The translations under genes were made by a program, and so were the position numbers. Shown here in pieces: positions 22,548 through 30,270 of a stretch of 50,508 nt of DNA. Under the pieces are notes generated by a model that was given only the letters and a program-made list of their open reading frames with translations, searched no databases and had not been told where the DNA came from. The stretch's first letter is position 1, and the number at the start of each line of letters is the position of its first letter. This DNA is from a virus, in IMG/VR virus record IMGVR_UViG_3300013117_000343, positions 1 to 50,508 of that record, one strand, 5' to 3'.

Positions 22548-22690
22548 TTTATCTCACCCCTTCTCCTTTACTTATTTTTGTTACAATGTGTGTTTTGAAT
22601 ATTATGTTCGTAAGTTCAAACTTTTAAAAAGTAGTATTTTTAGTTTAGGTCTTGAAAAAGCAATTACCTATGGTTCAAGTATATATAAGA

Positions 22691-22719
22691 AGTATATCAC
22701 GAGGTAAGGGCTTTGTCAA
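22691..22719 (-). promoter_or_regulatory. Early leftward promoter
   Basis: On the minus strand TTGACA (22714-22719), a 17-nt spacer and TATACT (22691-22696), near-consensus for the housekeeping sigma factor. The spacer (AAGCCCTTACCTCGTGA) closely resembles that of the rightward promoter at 24264, so one activator or repressor may read both. Expected to drive the whole leftward block. Confidence 0.85.
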
Positions 22720-23012
22720 GTTATTTTTTTTGTTGTAACCTATTGGGATTATTAGGGTTGTGAGAAGTCAAAAAAAATAAATTTTGAGGGTATTTCAAAA
22801 ATTGAGAGGGCGACCTCAAAGGGTGAAATTGCGTTTTTGGGGTTTGGTGAGCCAGTAGAGGCAAAGTAATAGCGAGGGTATAGGGGAGTATAGGGTTGGA
22901 AAAGATGAGGGCTTATATTGGAGATTTGAGTAGAGGCGGGGTTGAGGGTGTAAGTTCAATAAAGAGATTTTAAATTACCTTAAAACACGGAGTTCATTGG
23001 AGTTATGTAAAT

Positions 23013-23102
23013 CCGTGTAACTCTGTGTAACTTTGAAATTACGCTAAGCTGTTGGGATTATTGGGGTTATAGAAAAAGAACCAAAGTTACACAGTTACAC
23101 AG
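23013..23102 (+). repeat. Origin repeat unit 1
   Basis: Starts with CCGTGTAACT followed by CTGTGTAACTTT (23013-23034), then a half-site TTGAAATTAC (23033-23042), ATTATTGGGGTT (23057-23068), AGAAAA, and the inverted boxes AAAGTTACACAGTTACACAG (23083-23102). The same order recurs in unit 2. Confidence 0.75.
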
Positions 23103-23197
23103 GGGGTTGCTGGGTGCTTTTAAATGTTTTTAAGAAGTATGTTTATATATATATTTTATATATATTATAAATATATTTATAAAGTAAAATAGGATAC

Positions 23198-23286
23198 CCG
23201 TGTAACTGTGTAACTTTCGCCAGATTTCTATAAGTCCTTCTAATTATTGGGGTTCGGAGAAAATGAGGGTTACACAGAGTTACACA
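23198..23286 (+). repeat. Origin repeat unit 2
   Basis: Direct copy of unit 1 about 185 bp on: CCGTGTAACTGTGTAACTTT (23198-23217), AATTATTGGGGTT (23242-23254), AGAAAA, and inverted boxes GTTACACAGAGTTACACA (23269-23286). Each unit holds two head-to-head pairs of GTGTAACT boxes, eight boxes in all. Confidence 0.75.
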
Positions 23287-23495
23287 AAACGCTGTAAGTC
23301 TAATAAACTCCGTGTTTTAAAGAGATTTAAAAAGTCCTGTAATTTCAATAAATCACTTATGATGTCAATACAATACTAACCTGTTAATACAATGTTAGTT
23401 TATGGGAGTAATTTTCAAAAATGGTGGGATAAAACTAATATATCGGCGTGTTATCTATGTGATGTTTTATAAAAATGTTAGAGTTAATGTTAGAG

Positions 23496-23846
23496 TTAGA
23501 GTGTTATACCTAACTCTGCGAGTTTATCTGCTGATAAACCTTGCAAAACTTTTATTGCTTGTTGATTTTTGCGTCGTGTTGCTTTCAAACGTTCTTTGAC
23601 TTCTGGTGAAAGTTCACGAGATACGATGTGTCCATTGTCAGTTTTTAACTTTAACCTTGCTGTATTACATTGATTGATTTTATGCTTATCATTGATGAGT
23701 TTCAAAACTTCTTTCTCTGATAAGTTATCCGTTGCGTCGGCAACGCTATCAAATAATGTAATCTCACAAGTTCCCGTAATTTCTGTTCCTGCGTCGTCAA
23801 AGTCATCAGGGACATTGTATTTTATACCTACTTCAAGTTTACGCAT
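23496..23846 (-). CDS. Hypothetical 116-aa protein with its own promoter and foreign codon use
   Basis: Starts at ATG 23846 (CTCGGAGGTCT upstream). N-terminal half beta-rich and acidic (GIKYNVPDDFDDAGTEITGT), C-terminal half helical and basic (SPEVKERLKATRRKNQQAIK) with an end LSADKLAELGITL. Arginine is coded mainly by CGT, CGA and CGC, while most phage genes here use AGA/AGG, so it was probably acquired recently. Alone between the origin and the late promoter, it is a candidate moron or regulator. No family recognised. Confidence 0.75.
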   Translation of the reverse strand: MRKLEVGIKYNVPDDFDDAGTEITGTCEITLFDSVADATDNLSEKEVLKLINDKHKINQCNTARLKLKTDNGHIVSRELSPEVKERLKATRRKNQQAIKVLQGLSADKLAELGITL

Positions 23847-23926
23847 AGACCTCCGAGCATAGCATAAACACGCCGACATATTTAGTTTTTAAAGAGCAAT
23901 ATGATTATACTAATGGTTGTATTATA

Positions 23927-23954
23927 AGTATAGCATATATAACTATAATGTCAA
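23927..23954 (-). promoter_or_regulatory. Promoter of the isolated 116-aa gene
   Basis: Minus strand TTGACA (23949-23954), 16-nt spacer, TATACT (23927-23932), with a further TATAAT just downstream. The transcript would start near 23920 and reach the ATG at 23846. Its spacer differs from those of the two main promoters, which suits independent, perhaps constitutive, expression. Confidence 0.75.
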
Positions 23955-24263
23955 GGGAAATCTACATAAATCGTATCAGGGCTAATGTTGTAAGTGATTG
24001 CCTCCATTAGAGTTAGAGAAACGCCCCGAGCCGTCGGCTCTGCGTGTATGTATAATATAGGTAATGCCCCTATATGTATGCTATGTAATCAAGGTATGTT
24101 ATGTTATTTAATATAACCTACCCACCACACCCCCCAGAGTGTTTAGTTTTATTAGTTTACCCCCAAATTTACGCTACCAAAATTTGAGGCTCAAAAGTTA
24201 TAAGTTCAATGATTTCAAAGGGTTAGAGCAAATAAAAAAATCCGTAATTTCAACACTTTTCCC

Positions 24264-24292
24264 TTGACAAAACCTACCTTGTGTGATATACT
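24264..24292 (+). promoter_or_regulatory. Rightward (structural operon) promoter
   Basis: TTGACA (24264-24269), 17-nt spacer AAACCTACCTTGTGTGA, TATACT (24287-24292). A palindrome half-site GTAATTTCAA (24244-24253) lies 10 nt before the -35 box, a natural regulator position. The stretch 24019-24243 upstream has no gene; it holds A+T-rich sequence and a degenerate half-site near 24201. Confidence 0.88.
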
Positions 24293-24359
24293 ATACAATG
24301 GAAATATAGTATGTTTGGGGTATAGATTTTAAAAGTTGAACAAAGCCGATTTGGATTTT

Positions 24360-24462
24360 TTGAAATTACACGCCTCGTCTTGACGAAGACTGGGGTGATA
24401 GTTACTAAGCTTAGCGACACATTACATTGACTTAAATGTTGATGCCTTTGTGTCGCTTTTTT
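24360..24462 (+). terminator. Structured leader with terminator-like hairpin before terminase
   Basis: In the 5' leader of the structural operon: half-site TTGAAATTAC (24360-24369), small hairpin GTCTT/AAGAC (24377-24390), then a 9-bp perfect stem AGCGACACA (24413-24421) with TGTGTCGCT (24449-24457) enclosing an inner ACATT/AATGT stem, and a T6 run (24457-24462). This has the form of an intrinsic terminator 20 nt before the first gene, so the operon probably needs attenuation control or antitermination. Confidence 0.7.
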
Positions 24463-24483
24463 GTTTAGTAGAGGGAGGTGGAA

Positions 24484-25017
24484 ATGGGACAGGTAAAACC
24501 ACATAATATGAAGGCTATATCTACTCTTGCAAATGAACCTGTTAATATGAGTTCTAGAATTCAACTGATGATTGCTATGGATATTGCGGGTTCGAGTGGT
24601 AAGGATATGGAGAGTGCGCTGGGTATGTCAGGGACTAGGATATCTGCTATTAGGAATAGTCCTCTTTTTATGTCAAGAAGGAAGAGGAAGTGGAGAGAGC
24701 TTCAGGATAGGGTAATTGATAATAAGGTTGATGGGATAGTTAGTGGAGACCCTGTAGAGAGTAAAATTAAGGCACTTGCTATTAAGGCTATAGAGGCTCA
24801 AGAGAAGATGTTGGATGGTGCTGGGAGTGAGTTTGTAAGGAACTCTATTTCTAACTCCATACTTGATAGGGCGGGGTATAAAGCTCATACTGAGAAGACT
24901 AAGATTACGGTGGAAGTTACGGATAAGATGGCTGATAGGTTTGAGCGAGTTATGAAAATGGCGCAAAGTGGTGATAGTAGCAGTAAGGTATCTATTACAA
25001 CAGAACGAGAAGAATAA
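24484..25017 (+). CDS. terS: Terminase small subunit
   Basis: A 177-residue protein immediately before the large terminase. A helix-turn-helix-like segment (KDMESALGMSGTRISAIRNS, about residues 40-60), a basic patch SRRKRKWR, a long helical oligomerisation region and an acidic/serine-rich C-terminus match small terminases, which bind the packaging site and load the motor. ATG 24484 behind AGGGAGG; first gene after the late promoter. Confidence 0.78.
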   Translation: MGQVKPHNMKAISTLANEPVNMSSRIQLMIAMDIAGSSGKDMESALGMSGTRISAIRNSPLFMSRRKRKWRELQDRVIDNKVDGIVSGDPVESKIKALAIKAIEAQEKMLDGAGSEFVRNSISNSILDRAGYKAHTEKTKITVEVTDKMADRFERVMKMAQSGDSSSKVSITTEREE

Positions 25018-25127
25018 TGATAGATGACATAGATGCTATGCGTCTTGTTAATAGAGGTGAAAGTAATGGACTTAGTAAGGATGTCAGAAAAACAGAGGTT
25101 AGTTTTAAGGAAACAATGTCTTCGTAG
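25017..25127 (+). CDS. Possible 36-aa overlapping protein
   Basis: Begins MIDDIDAMRLVNRGESNG on a TAATG overlap with the small terminase and runs 62 bases into the large terminase in another frame. It may only serve to bring ribosomes to the terL start. Content is plausible but unsupported. Confidence 0.3.
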   Translation: MIDDIDAMRLVNRGESNGLSKDVRKTEVSFKETMSS

Positions 25128-26754
25128 TCTTTACGCATTTTGTGTTGGTGTGATGGGCTACGACGATATTACGGAAGACCTCCATGGAGAGTATTGTAGG
25201 TTTTTAGAGGGGGATAGTAGAAGGAAACAAGCTACTATGCCCCGTTCTTTTGTTAAGACTTGGATTGGGTCGATAGCTTACCCGATTTGGGCGACCTTGA
25301 TTAGACGAGCGGCTGATGAGTTCCCAGAAGGGACTGACCCAACTGATAAGTTTTGGAAATTGGGACCTGATATGAGGATACTTGTTGCAAGTTATGTAAT
25401 TAGTAATGCTGAGAAGATGATTTCCCTTATTAGGAAGACTTATGAGAGTAATCCTGTGATGCAGATGCTGTTTCCAGAAGTAATACCGAGGAATTTTAAT
25501 AAGATTAGGTGGAGTAATCAGAGTGCTTGTATAAATAGAGCTAATAATTATACTGAAAGTACTTTTGAGGCAGCTGGAGTAGGTGGTGCCTCTATCTCTC
25601 GGCATTATGATTTGGTAGTAGAGGATGACCTTGTATATGCCAAGAAAGATGACCTCACTGGGAAGGAGTTACATCCAAGTCAGGAAGATATAGATAAGGC
25701 TATTGGGTGGCATAAGCTCACTCACTCACTATTGGTTCCTGGTAGACATACTAGGATTTATAATATTGGGACTAGATGGGCTAAGAGAGACCTTATTAAG
25801 TATATCTGGGATAATGAGCCAAGTTATGAGAGGTTTATGAGGGCTGCTGTTAAGCTTGAGCAACTAAACGCTGGTTTAAATTGGGAGGAGTGTGACCCAG
25901 AGTGGCCTGAGTGTTATGACAAGAAACAGTTAAGAGGGATAAGAGATGCCCAAGGCACCTACATATTCTCCACGCAATACCTCCTCTTTCCACGCTCGCC
26001 TGAAGAGATGTTATTCAAAAAGCCATGGCTTCAGCTTTACACTAGTCCAGGAGAGGTTCCTGAGACCATTAGGAAGTTTACCACTGTAGACCTTGCTGAA
26101 TGGGGAAGCTCTAAACGCAAGAGGGGGGACTGTAATGCAGTTGTCCTTACTTGTGGTTGGGACCACCTTAATCACGTATGGTTAGTCCACTATGATACTG
26201 GTAGGTTTGACCCGAGTGAGGTAATTAAACTAATGGGGAAGCATTGGAACTTATTTCACCCTGAGAGTATCAGTGTGGAGAGTGTATATTATCAGAAGTC
26301 ACTTGCCCACTTTGCCCGCATTTACATGGAAGATGGTAAGGTGCCTTGGATGCGTATTCATAATATTAAACCTGAGGGGAATGAGAGTAAGGAACTTAGG
26401 ATTAGAGCTATTGAGCCAATTGCTTCAAACCTTGCTGTTCATTGTAAAGATAGTCATAAAGAGTTTATAGATGAGTTTTGTGATTATGTCCCTAATGACC
26501 ATACTTGTAAGAAGGATATATTGGATGCCCTTGCTTATCAAATTCAGGTGGCTAGACCTGGTGTCGCTAAAAGGGATGTTAGTGTGAGGAATAGGAATGA
26601 TTTCCTCCCTTTAGGGAATATTGATGACTTTTTAAAGGAGGCCTGGGGAAAGGGGAGAGGGAAAGGTATCTTTGGAGACCAACTTCCTAAAACTGACCCC
26701 TTTACTGAGCAAGAGGTTGAGGTTATACTGGAAGACCCGTTGGTTGGTTTATAA
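25066..26754 (+). CDS. terL: Terminase large subunit (packaging ATPase/nuclease)
   Basis: A 562-residue motor protein. ATPase: Walker A-like MPRSFVKTW, of the classical PRxxxKT terminase form, adenine/coupling segments, and Walker B HYDLVVEDD. Nuclease: FTTVDLAEWG with the first catalytic Asp, ISVESVYYQ with the second acidic residue, and KDILDALAYQ with the third. ATG 25066 is preferred because AGAGGTGA precedes it; an upstream in-frame start at 25033 lacks one. Follows terS. Its stop codon lies in a copy of the dispersed palindrome. Confidence 0.92.
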   Translation: MDLVRMSEKQRLVLRKQCLRSLYAFCVGVMGYDDITEDLHGEYCRFLEGDSRRKQATMPRSFVKTWIGSIAYPIWATLIRRAADEFPEGTDPTDKFWKLGPDMRILVASYVISNAEKMISLIRKTYESNPVMQMLFPEVIPRNFNKIRWSNQSACINRANNYTESTFEAAGVGGASISRHYDLVVEDDLVYAKKDDLTGKELHPSQEDIDKAIGWHKLTHSLLVPGRHTRIYNIGTRWAKRDLIKYIWDNEPSYERFMRAAVKLEQLNAGLNWEECDPEWPECYDKKQLRGIRDAQGTYIFSTQYLLFPRSPEEMLFKKPWLQLYTSPGEVPETIRKFTTVDLAEWGSSKRKRGDCNAVVLTCGWDHLNHVWLVHYDTGRFDPSEVIKLMGKHWNLFHPESISVESVYYQKSLAHFARIYMEDGKVPWMRIHNIKPEGNESKELRIRAIEPIASNLAVHCKDSHKEFIDEFCDYVPNDHTCKKDILDALAYQIQVARPGVAKRDVSVRNRNDFLPLGNIDDFLKEAWGKGRGKGIFGDQLPKTDPFTEQEVEVILEDPLVGL

Positions 26755-26773
26755 GTTCAAAAATTGAAATTAT
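26751..26773 (+). promoter_or_regulatory. Dispersed 23-bp palindrome, copy 5
   Basis: ATAAGTTCAA, 3 nt, TTGAAATTAT. Contains the terL stop codon (TAA 26752-26754) and the first bases of the next ATG (26772), so it spans the entire gene junction, as at 14153. Confidence 0.75.
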
Positions 26774-26903
26774 GCCCTTCACTTCACACGCTCAAGAGTC
26801 TTGGATGAGACATAATAAACCCAGCATGTGGAGAAAATGGATAAGGAAGTATGGGCACTATAGAGGTAAAAACAAGTATTCTAAAGCTTTAGCTGGAGGG
26901 TAA
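26772..26903 (+). CDS. Small basic protein, 43 aa
   Basis: Begins MPFTSHAQESWMRHNKPSMW, followed by RKWIRKYGHYRGKNKYSKAL. Highly basic and aromatic. No ribosome binding site other than the palindrome. It could bind DNA during packaging; unknown. Confidence 0.5.
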   Translation: MPFTSHAQESWMRHNKPSMWRKWIRKYGHYRGKNKYSKALAGG

Positions 26904-26904
26904 A

Positions 26905-27060
26905 ATGTGGGATGGTAAAAGGAGAAGAGGACATCCAAGAACAGAGGCTCAAAGAAGAGCAAGACATAGAAGACTCTATGGGAAGAAGAGTAAACTCCCT
27001 AAAAGGGGAACTGGACTTAAGAAGAGAGGGAATAAGTATACAGAGGCCCTAAGCAAATGA
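26905..27060 (+). CDS. Small very basic protein, 51 aa
   Basis: Begins MWDGKRRRGHPRTEAQRRAR; more than a third Arg/Lys. GGAGGG precedes the ATG. Resembles short DNA-binding proteins packaged with phage DNA; unverified. Confidence 0.55.
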   Translation: MWDGKRRRGHPRTEAQRRARHRRLYGKKSKLPKRGTGLKKRGNKYTEALSK

Positions 27061-27173
27061 ATAAGAAGAGCTACCTGGATAAAAAGTGGAAGAGTTTAGA
27101 GAAGAGAGGTATTAAACGCCCAAAGAGTGAGAAAGAGAACAAAGAGAGGTTAAAAGCAGCCCATGGTTATTGA
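27057..27173 (+). CDS. Small basic protein, 38 aa
   Basis: Begins MNKKSYLDKKWKSLEKRG; ATGA overlap with the previous gene and 11-base overlap with the portal start. Third of a run of Lys/Arg-rich micro-proteins between terminase and portal. Confidence 0.5.
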   Translation: MNKKSYLDKKWKSLEKRGIKRPKSEKENKERLKAAHGY

Positions 27174-28887
27174 TGGACTTGAGGGTAAAAAACCTAAACG
27201 CTTAGACTATTGGAAGACTCAAATTAGGATGGGAGTAAGGTATCGCACCCAATATGGGAGGTCTAATGAGTGGAGGCGCTACAAGACCATGCTTAGAGGC
27301 TTCTGGGGAGAGAGTATAGTCCCAGTAAATATAATACACGCCGTGGCTCGCTCAATCATTCCCCAAGTCTACTTTCGAAACCCCCGAGTAGCTGTTCTTC
27401 CGATGAAGCCAGGATACACGATGCATGCCAGAGTTTTAGAGAGAGTAGATAACTACCTTTTAAGGGAACTTGGTATCAAAAAACAACTCAAATCCATGAT
27501 ACTTGACTGTTACACTTGTGGTAGAGGTCCAGGCATCTTCGGTTATGATACGGAATTTGGCTTCAACCCCTCCTTCTCATCAGAAGAGTTTGAAGATAGT
27601 TCCCTCACTACCTTTAATAAAAAAGGTGAAAGAATAGAGTATAATATAGACGTAAAACCTGGTATGCCCTGGTTCCTTCGATGTAATCCAGCAGACTTTA
27701 TAGTCCCCTGGGGAACCCACGAGTGGGGGGAGAACCAATGGTATGGATTTAGGAAGATGAGACCTTTAAAAGACATAAAAGAGGACCCTAAATATAAGAA
27801 TAAAGCTAAACTTAAAGCCCCCTACAAAACCAGACTAGGGGGAAGCCCAGAAGGGATACCTGGTGGTATTAACCAGACCCTTGAAGAAGATTGGCAGAGT
27901 GAATGGGTAGAGCTTTGGGAAATACATGACCTAAGAAGCGGAAGGTTGATGGTAATATCTCTTGACCACAATAAGTTTCTTAGAGATGATTATGATTATC
28001 TTCAAATTGAGGGATTAAATGCTAGAGTTCTTGGCTTCAACGAAGACCCAGACTACTTCTGGTGGGCTCCAGACGCTCGTATGATAGAAAAGCAGCAATT
28101 AGAGCTAAATGATGTAAGAACTATGGCTAAGATGCACCGAAGAGTAGCACTTCTCAAGATATTATATGATAAAGGCCTCCTTAAAAAGGATGAGTTAACT
28201 AAACTACTCGATGCTGACCCCAAAGCAGCCGTTGGAGTAGAGGTAGGCCCTCAAGGAGACATTAGAAAGGTAGTGAGCCTCCTCCAATCCCATGTCCCAC
28301 CCGATTTCAACATAGCCGCTCGAGAGATTAGAGAAGATGTAAGAGAAATTGTAGGCTTCTCCCGAAATCAAATGGGTTCCTTCGAGGCTCCCAGTGGTAG
28401 AAGGACAGCCCACGAGGCGGAAATTGTAAGAGCAGCCAGTATGATTAGAATAGATGAAAGAAGAGATGGTGTGGCTGACCTCCTATCCTCAATTCTTAGA
28501 GGTATGAACCAGATAATCTTTGACAATTGGACAGCAGAGCGTCTAATAGATATAGTAGGCAACGATGGAGCAAAATACTGGATACGCTTTACAGGTCGTG
28601 AAATTAAAGGTGAGTTTAACTATAAGATAAACCCAGAAGAGGCAATTCCAACAGACCAAAGAGTTCGTCAAGCCCAAGCTGAGAAGTTTATAGAGCTCTC
28701 GTTAAAGATACCAGGCCTCGATACCAAATATCTACTTGAAAGTTACGCTTCCCAATTTGATTGGATAGACCCAAAGCTCCTATTCCCAGGAGAAGGTCCT
28801 GGTAGAAGCCCAGAGAAAGCTATGATGTTCAACGACTTCATGAGAATGGGTGGGGGTAGGGGTAGCTTCCCAGGATTAGGAGGATAG
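27163..28887 (+). CDS. Portal protein
   Basis: A 574-residue protein in the canonical place after terminase. RYKTMLRGFWGESIVPVNII and VARSIIPQVYFRNPRVAVLP are typical of the portal wing; the central helical part, QMGSFEAPSGRRTAHEAEIV and the stem-like segment after FDNWTAERLIDIVG fit the dodecameric DNA gate of the capsid vertex. The C-terminus is Gly-rich. It holds the packaging motor and later the tail. Confidence 0.88.
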   Translation: MVIDGLEGKKPKRLDYWKTQIRMGVRYRTQYGRSNEWRRYKTMLRGFWGESIVPVNIIHAVARSIIPQVYFRNPRVAVLPMKPGYTMHARVLERVDNYLLRELGIKKQLKSMILDCYTCGRGPGIFGYDTEFGFNPSFSSEEFEDSSLTTFNKKGERIEYNIDVKPGMPWFLRCNPADFIVPWGTHEWGENQWYGFRKMRPLKDIKEDPKYKNKAKLKAPYKTRLGGSPEGIPGGINQTLEEDWQSEWVELWEIHDLRSGRLMVISLDHNKFLRDDYDYLQIEGLNARVLGFNEDPDYFWWAPDARMIEKQQLELNDVRTMAKMHRRVALLKILYDKGLLKKDELTKLLDADPKAAVGVEVGPQGDIRKVVSLLQSHVPPDFNIAAREIREDVREIVGFSRNQMGSFEAPSGRRTAHEAEIVRAASMIRIDERRDGVADLLSSILRGMNQIIFDNWTAERLIDIVGNDGAKYWIRFTGREIKGEFNYKINPEEAIPTDQRVRQAQAEKFIELSLKIPGLDTKYLLESYASQFDWIDPKLLFPGEGPGRSPEKAMMFNDFMRMGGGRGSFPGLGG

Positions 28888-28998
28888 TTGAAGGTATTGA
28901 CTATATGTCCTAAGTGTAACAAGTGCTTCAAAGGAGAGCGTTGTTCCAATTGTGAAAAGGAGTTAAAAGATGCCGAGAGGAAAAACAGACCTAACTAG
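28888..28998 (+). CDS. Zinc-ribbon micro-protein, 36 aa (TTG start)
   Basis: TTG at 28888 follows AGGAGG at ideal spacing, directly after the portal stop. TICPKCNKCFKGERCSNCEK carries CPKC and CSNC, a treble-clef-like zinc site. It overlaps the next gene by 29 bases. The unusual start codon is supported only by the ribosome binding site and the cysteine pattern. Confidence 0.6.
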   Translation: MKVLTICPKCNKCFKGERCSNCEKELKDAERKNRPN

Positions 28999-29206
28999 TA
29001 ATGAGTATGACTCTTACCTTGCAAGTAAGGGTAAACATAGAGAGTTAGCCAAGCGAAACGCTGAGAGGAAGAGTAAGGGCTATAAAGGTTGGCACTTTGG
29101 ACTTGGAGACAAACCAGTGTTTACAAGAAATAAAGAAGAGTTTAAACGGGAACTTAACCGACGAGGACTGGTTATGAAAGATGATGTAGCTAGGGACCTC
29201 AGATAG
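28970..29206 (+). CDS. Hypothetical 78-aa basic protein
   Basis: Begins MPRGKTDLTSNEYDSYLASK after AAAAGGAG. Lys/Arg-rich, helical, with a GWHFGLGDKPVFTRNKEEF motif. Lies between portal and scaffold, so possibly a minor head component. Confidence 0.6.
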   Translation: MPRGKTDLTSNEYDSYLASKGKHRELAKRNAERKSKGYKGWHFGLGDKPVFTRNKEEFKRELNRRGLVMKDDVARDLR

Positions 29207-29214
29207 GAGGAACT

Positions 29215-29502
29215 ATGGACCCCGAAAAGAGATTAACTTCTAAAGCATTAGCATCAGCTCTTAGTGGCACTCCCCAGGAAAGGATGGAAGAGGAGAAGAC
29301 AATCTTCCTAAAATACACTCCAGGGAAAAGACCAGAAGTAACCTTTACTGGTTTCTGGTCAGGGAAATTTATAAAAGCTGCAATGGATAGTATAAGTAGA
29401 AGTTATAGATTAAGAAGGCGAGACATAACACGACCTGTAAGGGCTAACCCTGAGGTCGAACCCAAACCCGATGAGGGAAAGAAGGAGGTAGCAAATGTTT
29501 AG
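29215..29502 (+). CDS. Hypothetical 95-aa protein
   Basis: GGAGG precedes the ATG. Helical N-terminus (LTSKALASALSGTPQERMEE), a FTGFWSGKFIKAAMDSISRS core that could bind membrane or capsid, and a charged tail. Overlaps the scaffold start by 8 bases. Function unknown. Confidence 0.55.
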   Translation: MDPEKRLTSKALASALSGTPQERMEEEKTIFLKYTPGKRPEVTFTGFWSGKFIKAAMDSISRSYRLRRRDITRPVRANPEVEPKPDEGKKEVANV

Positions 29503-30250
29503 GCATATGAATTACATCTACCCAAACCTACTTCAGTTAAGTGGGAGAAGATGGTTTGCTGATGGAGATGGAGGCGATGGAGACAAAGGCGACAAAGGCG
29601 ACAAAAGTGGCGGAGATAGTGTATCCAAAGCTGACCACGACGCAATAGTAGCGGAACTTGAAAAAAGCAAAGGGGAATTGGAAGATTTAAGGTTAGAGGT
29701 TCTCTCTCCTGAATACCTTGACTGGTTAAATAGTAGTAAAGATGACAAGGGTGATAAAGGGGACAAGAAAGAGGACAAAGGGGAAAAGAAGGATGAACTC
29801 TCGGACGAAGCTCTGGAGAAGTTAACTCCAAAGCAAATCTTAGACCTCGCAACTAAAAGAGCTGAGGATAAGTTTAGAGGAGAGATGGACGACCTTAAGA
29901 AGTCGAGTAAAGCAGACCGAGATGCGGACACCAAGAGAGAAATAGATGCCTTCTCCCGTCAACACGAGGATTTCAAAACCTACCGACCCATAATGTATGG
30001 TCTATCCCTTGACCCTAAGAATGCAAACCTAACCCTTGGTGAGCTTTATGCTAAAGCTAAAGACCACGTAAAGGGCATCCACACCGAGACTTCAGAAGCT
30101 GATAAGAAGAAGCAACAGAAGTCTAAGAGTGAAAAACCTGGAGGAGCTTCTGAAAGTTACGATGAACTTAAAAAGCTCAGTCCAGATGAAGCCGCTAAGA
30201 AGTCATTAGAAGAAGTAAAAGGTAAGCTTGGAGAAATCCCCGCTGCATAA
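29495..30250 (+). CDS. Capsid scaffolding protein (putative)
   Basis: A 251-residue, Lys/Glu/Asp-rich, largely helical protein directly before the major capsid gene, as expected for a scaffold that shapes the procapsid. Residues 22-45 contain GDxGDK-type repeats and residues 80-100 more GDK repeats, giving flexible collagen-like stretches. Coiled-coil-like parts follow (VAELEKSKGELEDLRLEVL). AAGGAGG before the ATG. No protease is seen nearby, so the scaffold may leave intact. Confidence 0.75.
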   Translation: MFRHMNYIYPNLLQLSGRRWFADGDGGDGDKGDKGDKSGGDSVSKADHDAIVAELEKSKGELEDLRLEVLSPEYLDWLNSSKDDKGDKGDKKEDKGEKKDELSDEALEKLTPKQILDLATKRAEDKFRGEMDDLKKSSKADRDADTKREIDAFSRQHEDFKTYRPIMYGLSLDPKNANLTLGELYAKAKDHVKGIHTETSEADKKKQQKSKSEKPGGASESYDELKKLSPDEAAKKSLEEVKGKLGEIPAA

Positions 30251-30270
30251 CATAGAAGAGGGGAGTTACA

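Larger units (their letters stand above)
22950..23348. other. Putative origin of replication
   Basis: A roughly symmetric non-coding region centred near 23150. Outer arms: a near-perfect 19-bp inverted repeat, 22980-22998 (TTAAAACACGGAGTTCATT) versus 23302-23320, each followed outward by an AAAGAGATTT-type tract and a GTAAKTTCAA half-site (22950-22959 and 23339-23348). Inside lie two repeat units built from GTGTAACT boxes. The centre (23141-23190) is almost only A and T. Boxes beside an A+T-rich unwinding tract are the classical design of iteron-type origins. The strongly A-rich flanks 22548-22949 and 23349-23480 show no genes apart from the leftward promoter. Confidence 0.65.
23490..24018. 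repeat. 12-bp direct repeats flanking an atypical gene
   Basis: TTAGAGTTAGAG occurs at 23490-23501 and again at 24007-24018, on either side of the gene at 23496-23846 and its promoter. They could be the scar of an insertion or duplicated binding sites. The left copy overlaps the gene's stop codon. Confidence 0.4.

Noticed and set aside
24028-24040. GAGCC/GGCTC hairpin as a terminator
   Set aside because: Only 5 bp, no T-run on either strand, and no transcript is known to end here.
22548-24483. tRNA or integrase attachment site in the control region
   Set aside because: No cloverleaf with conserved T-loop sequence and no integrase gene were found.
29499-29934. Long antisense frames in the scaffold gene
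   Set aside because: Low-complexity Ser/Leu/Pro translations produced by the GAY/AAR-rich coding strand; no ribosome binding sites.
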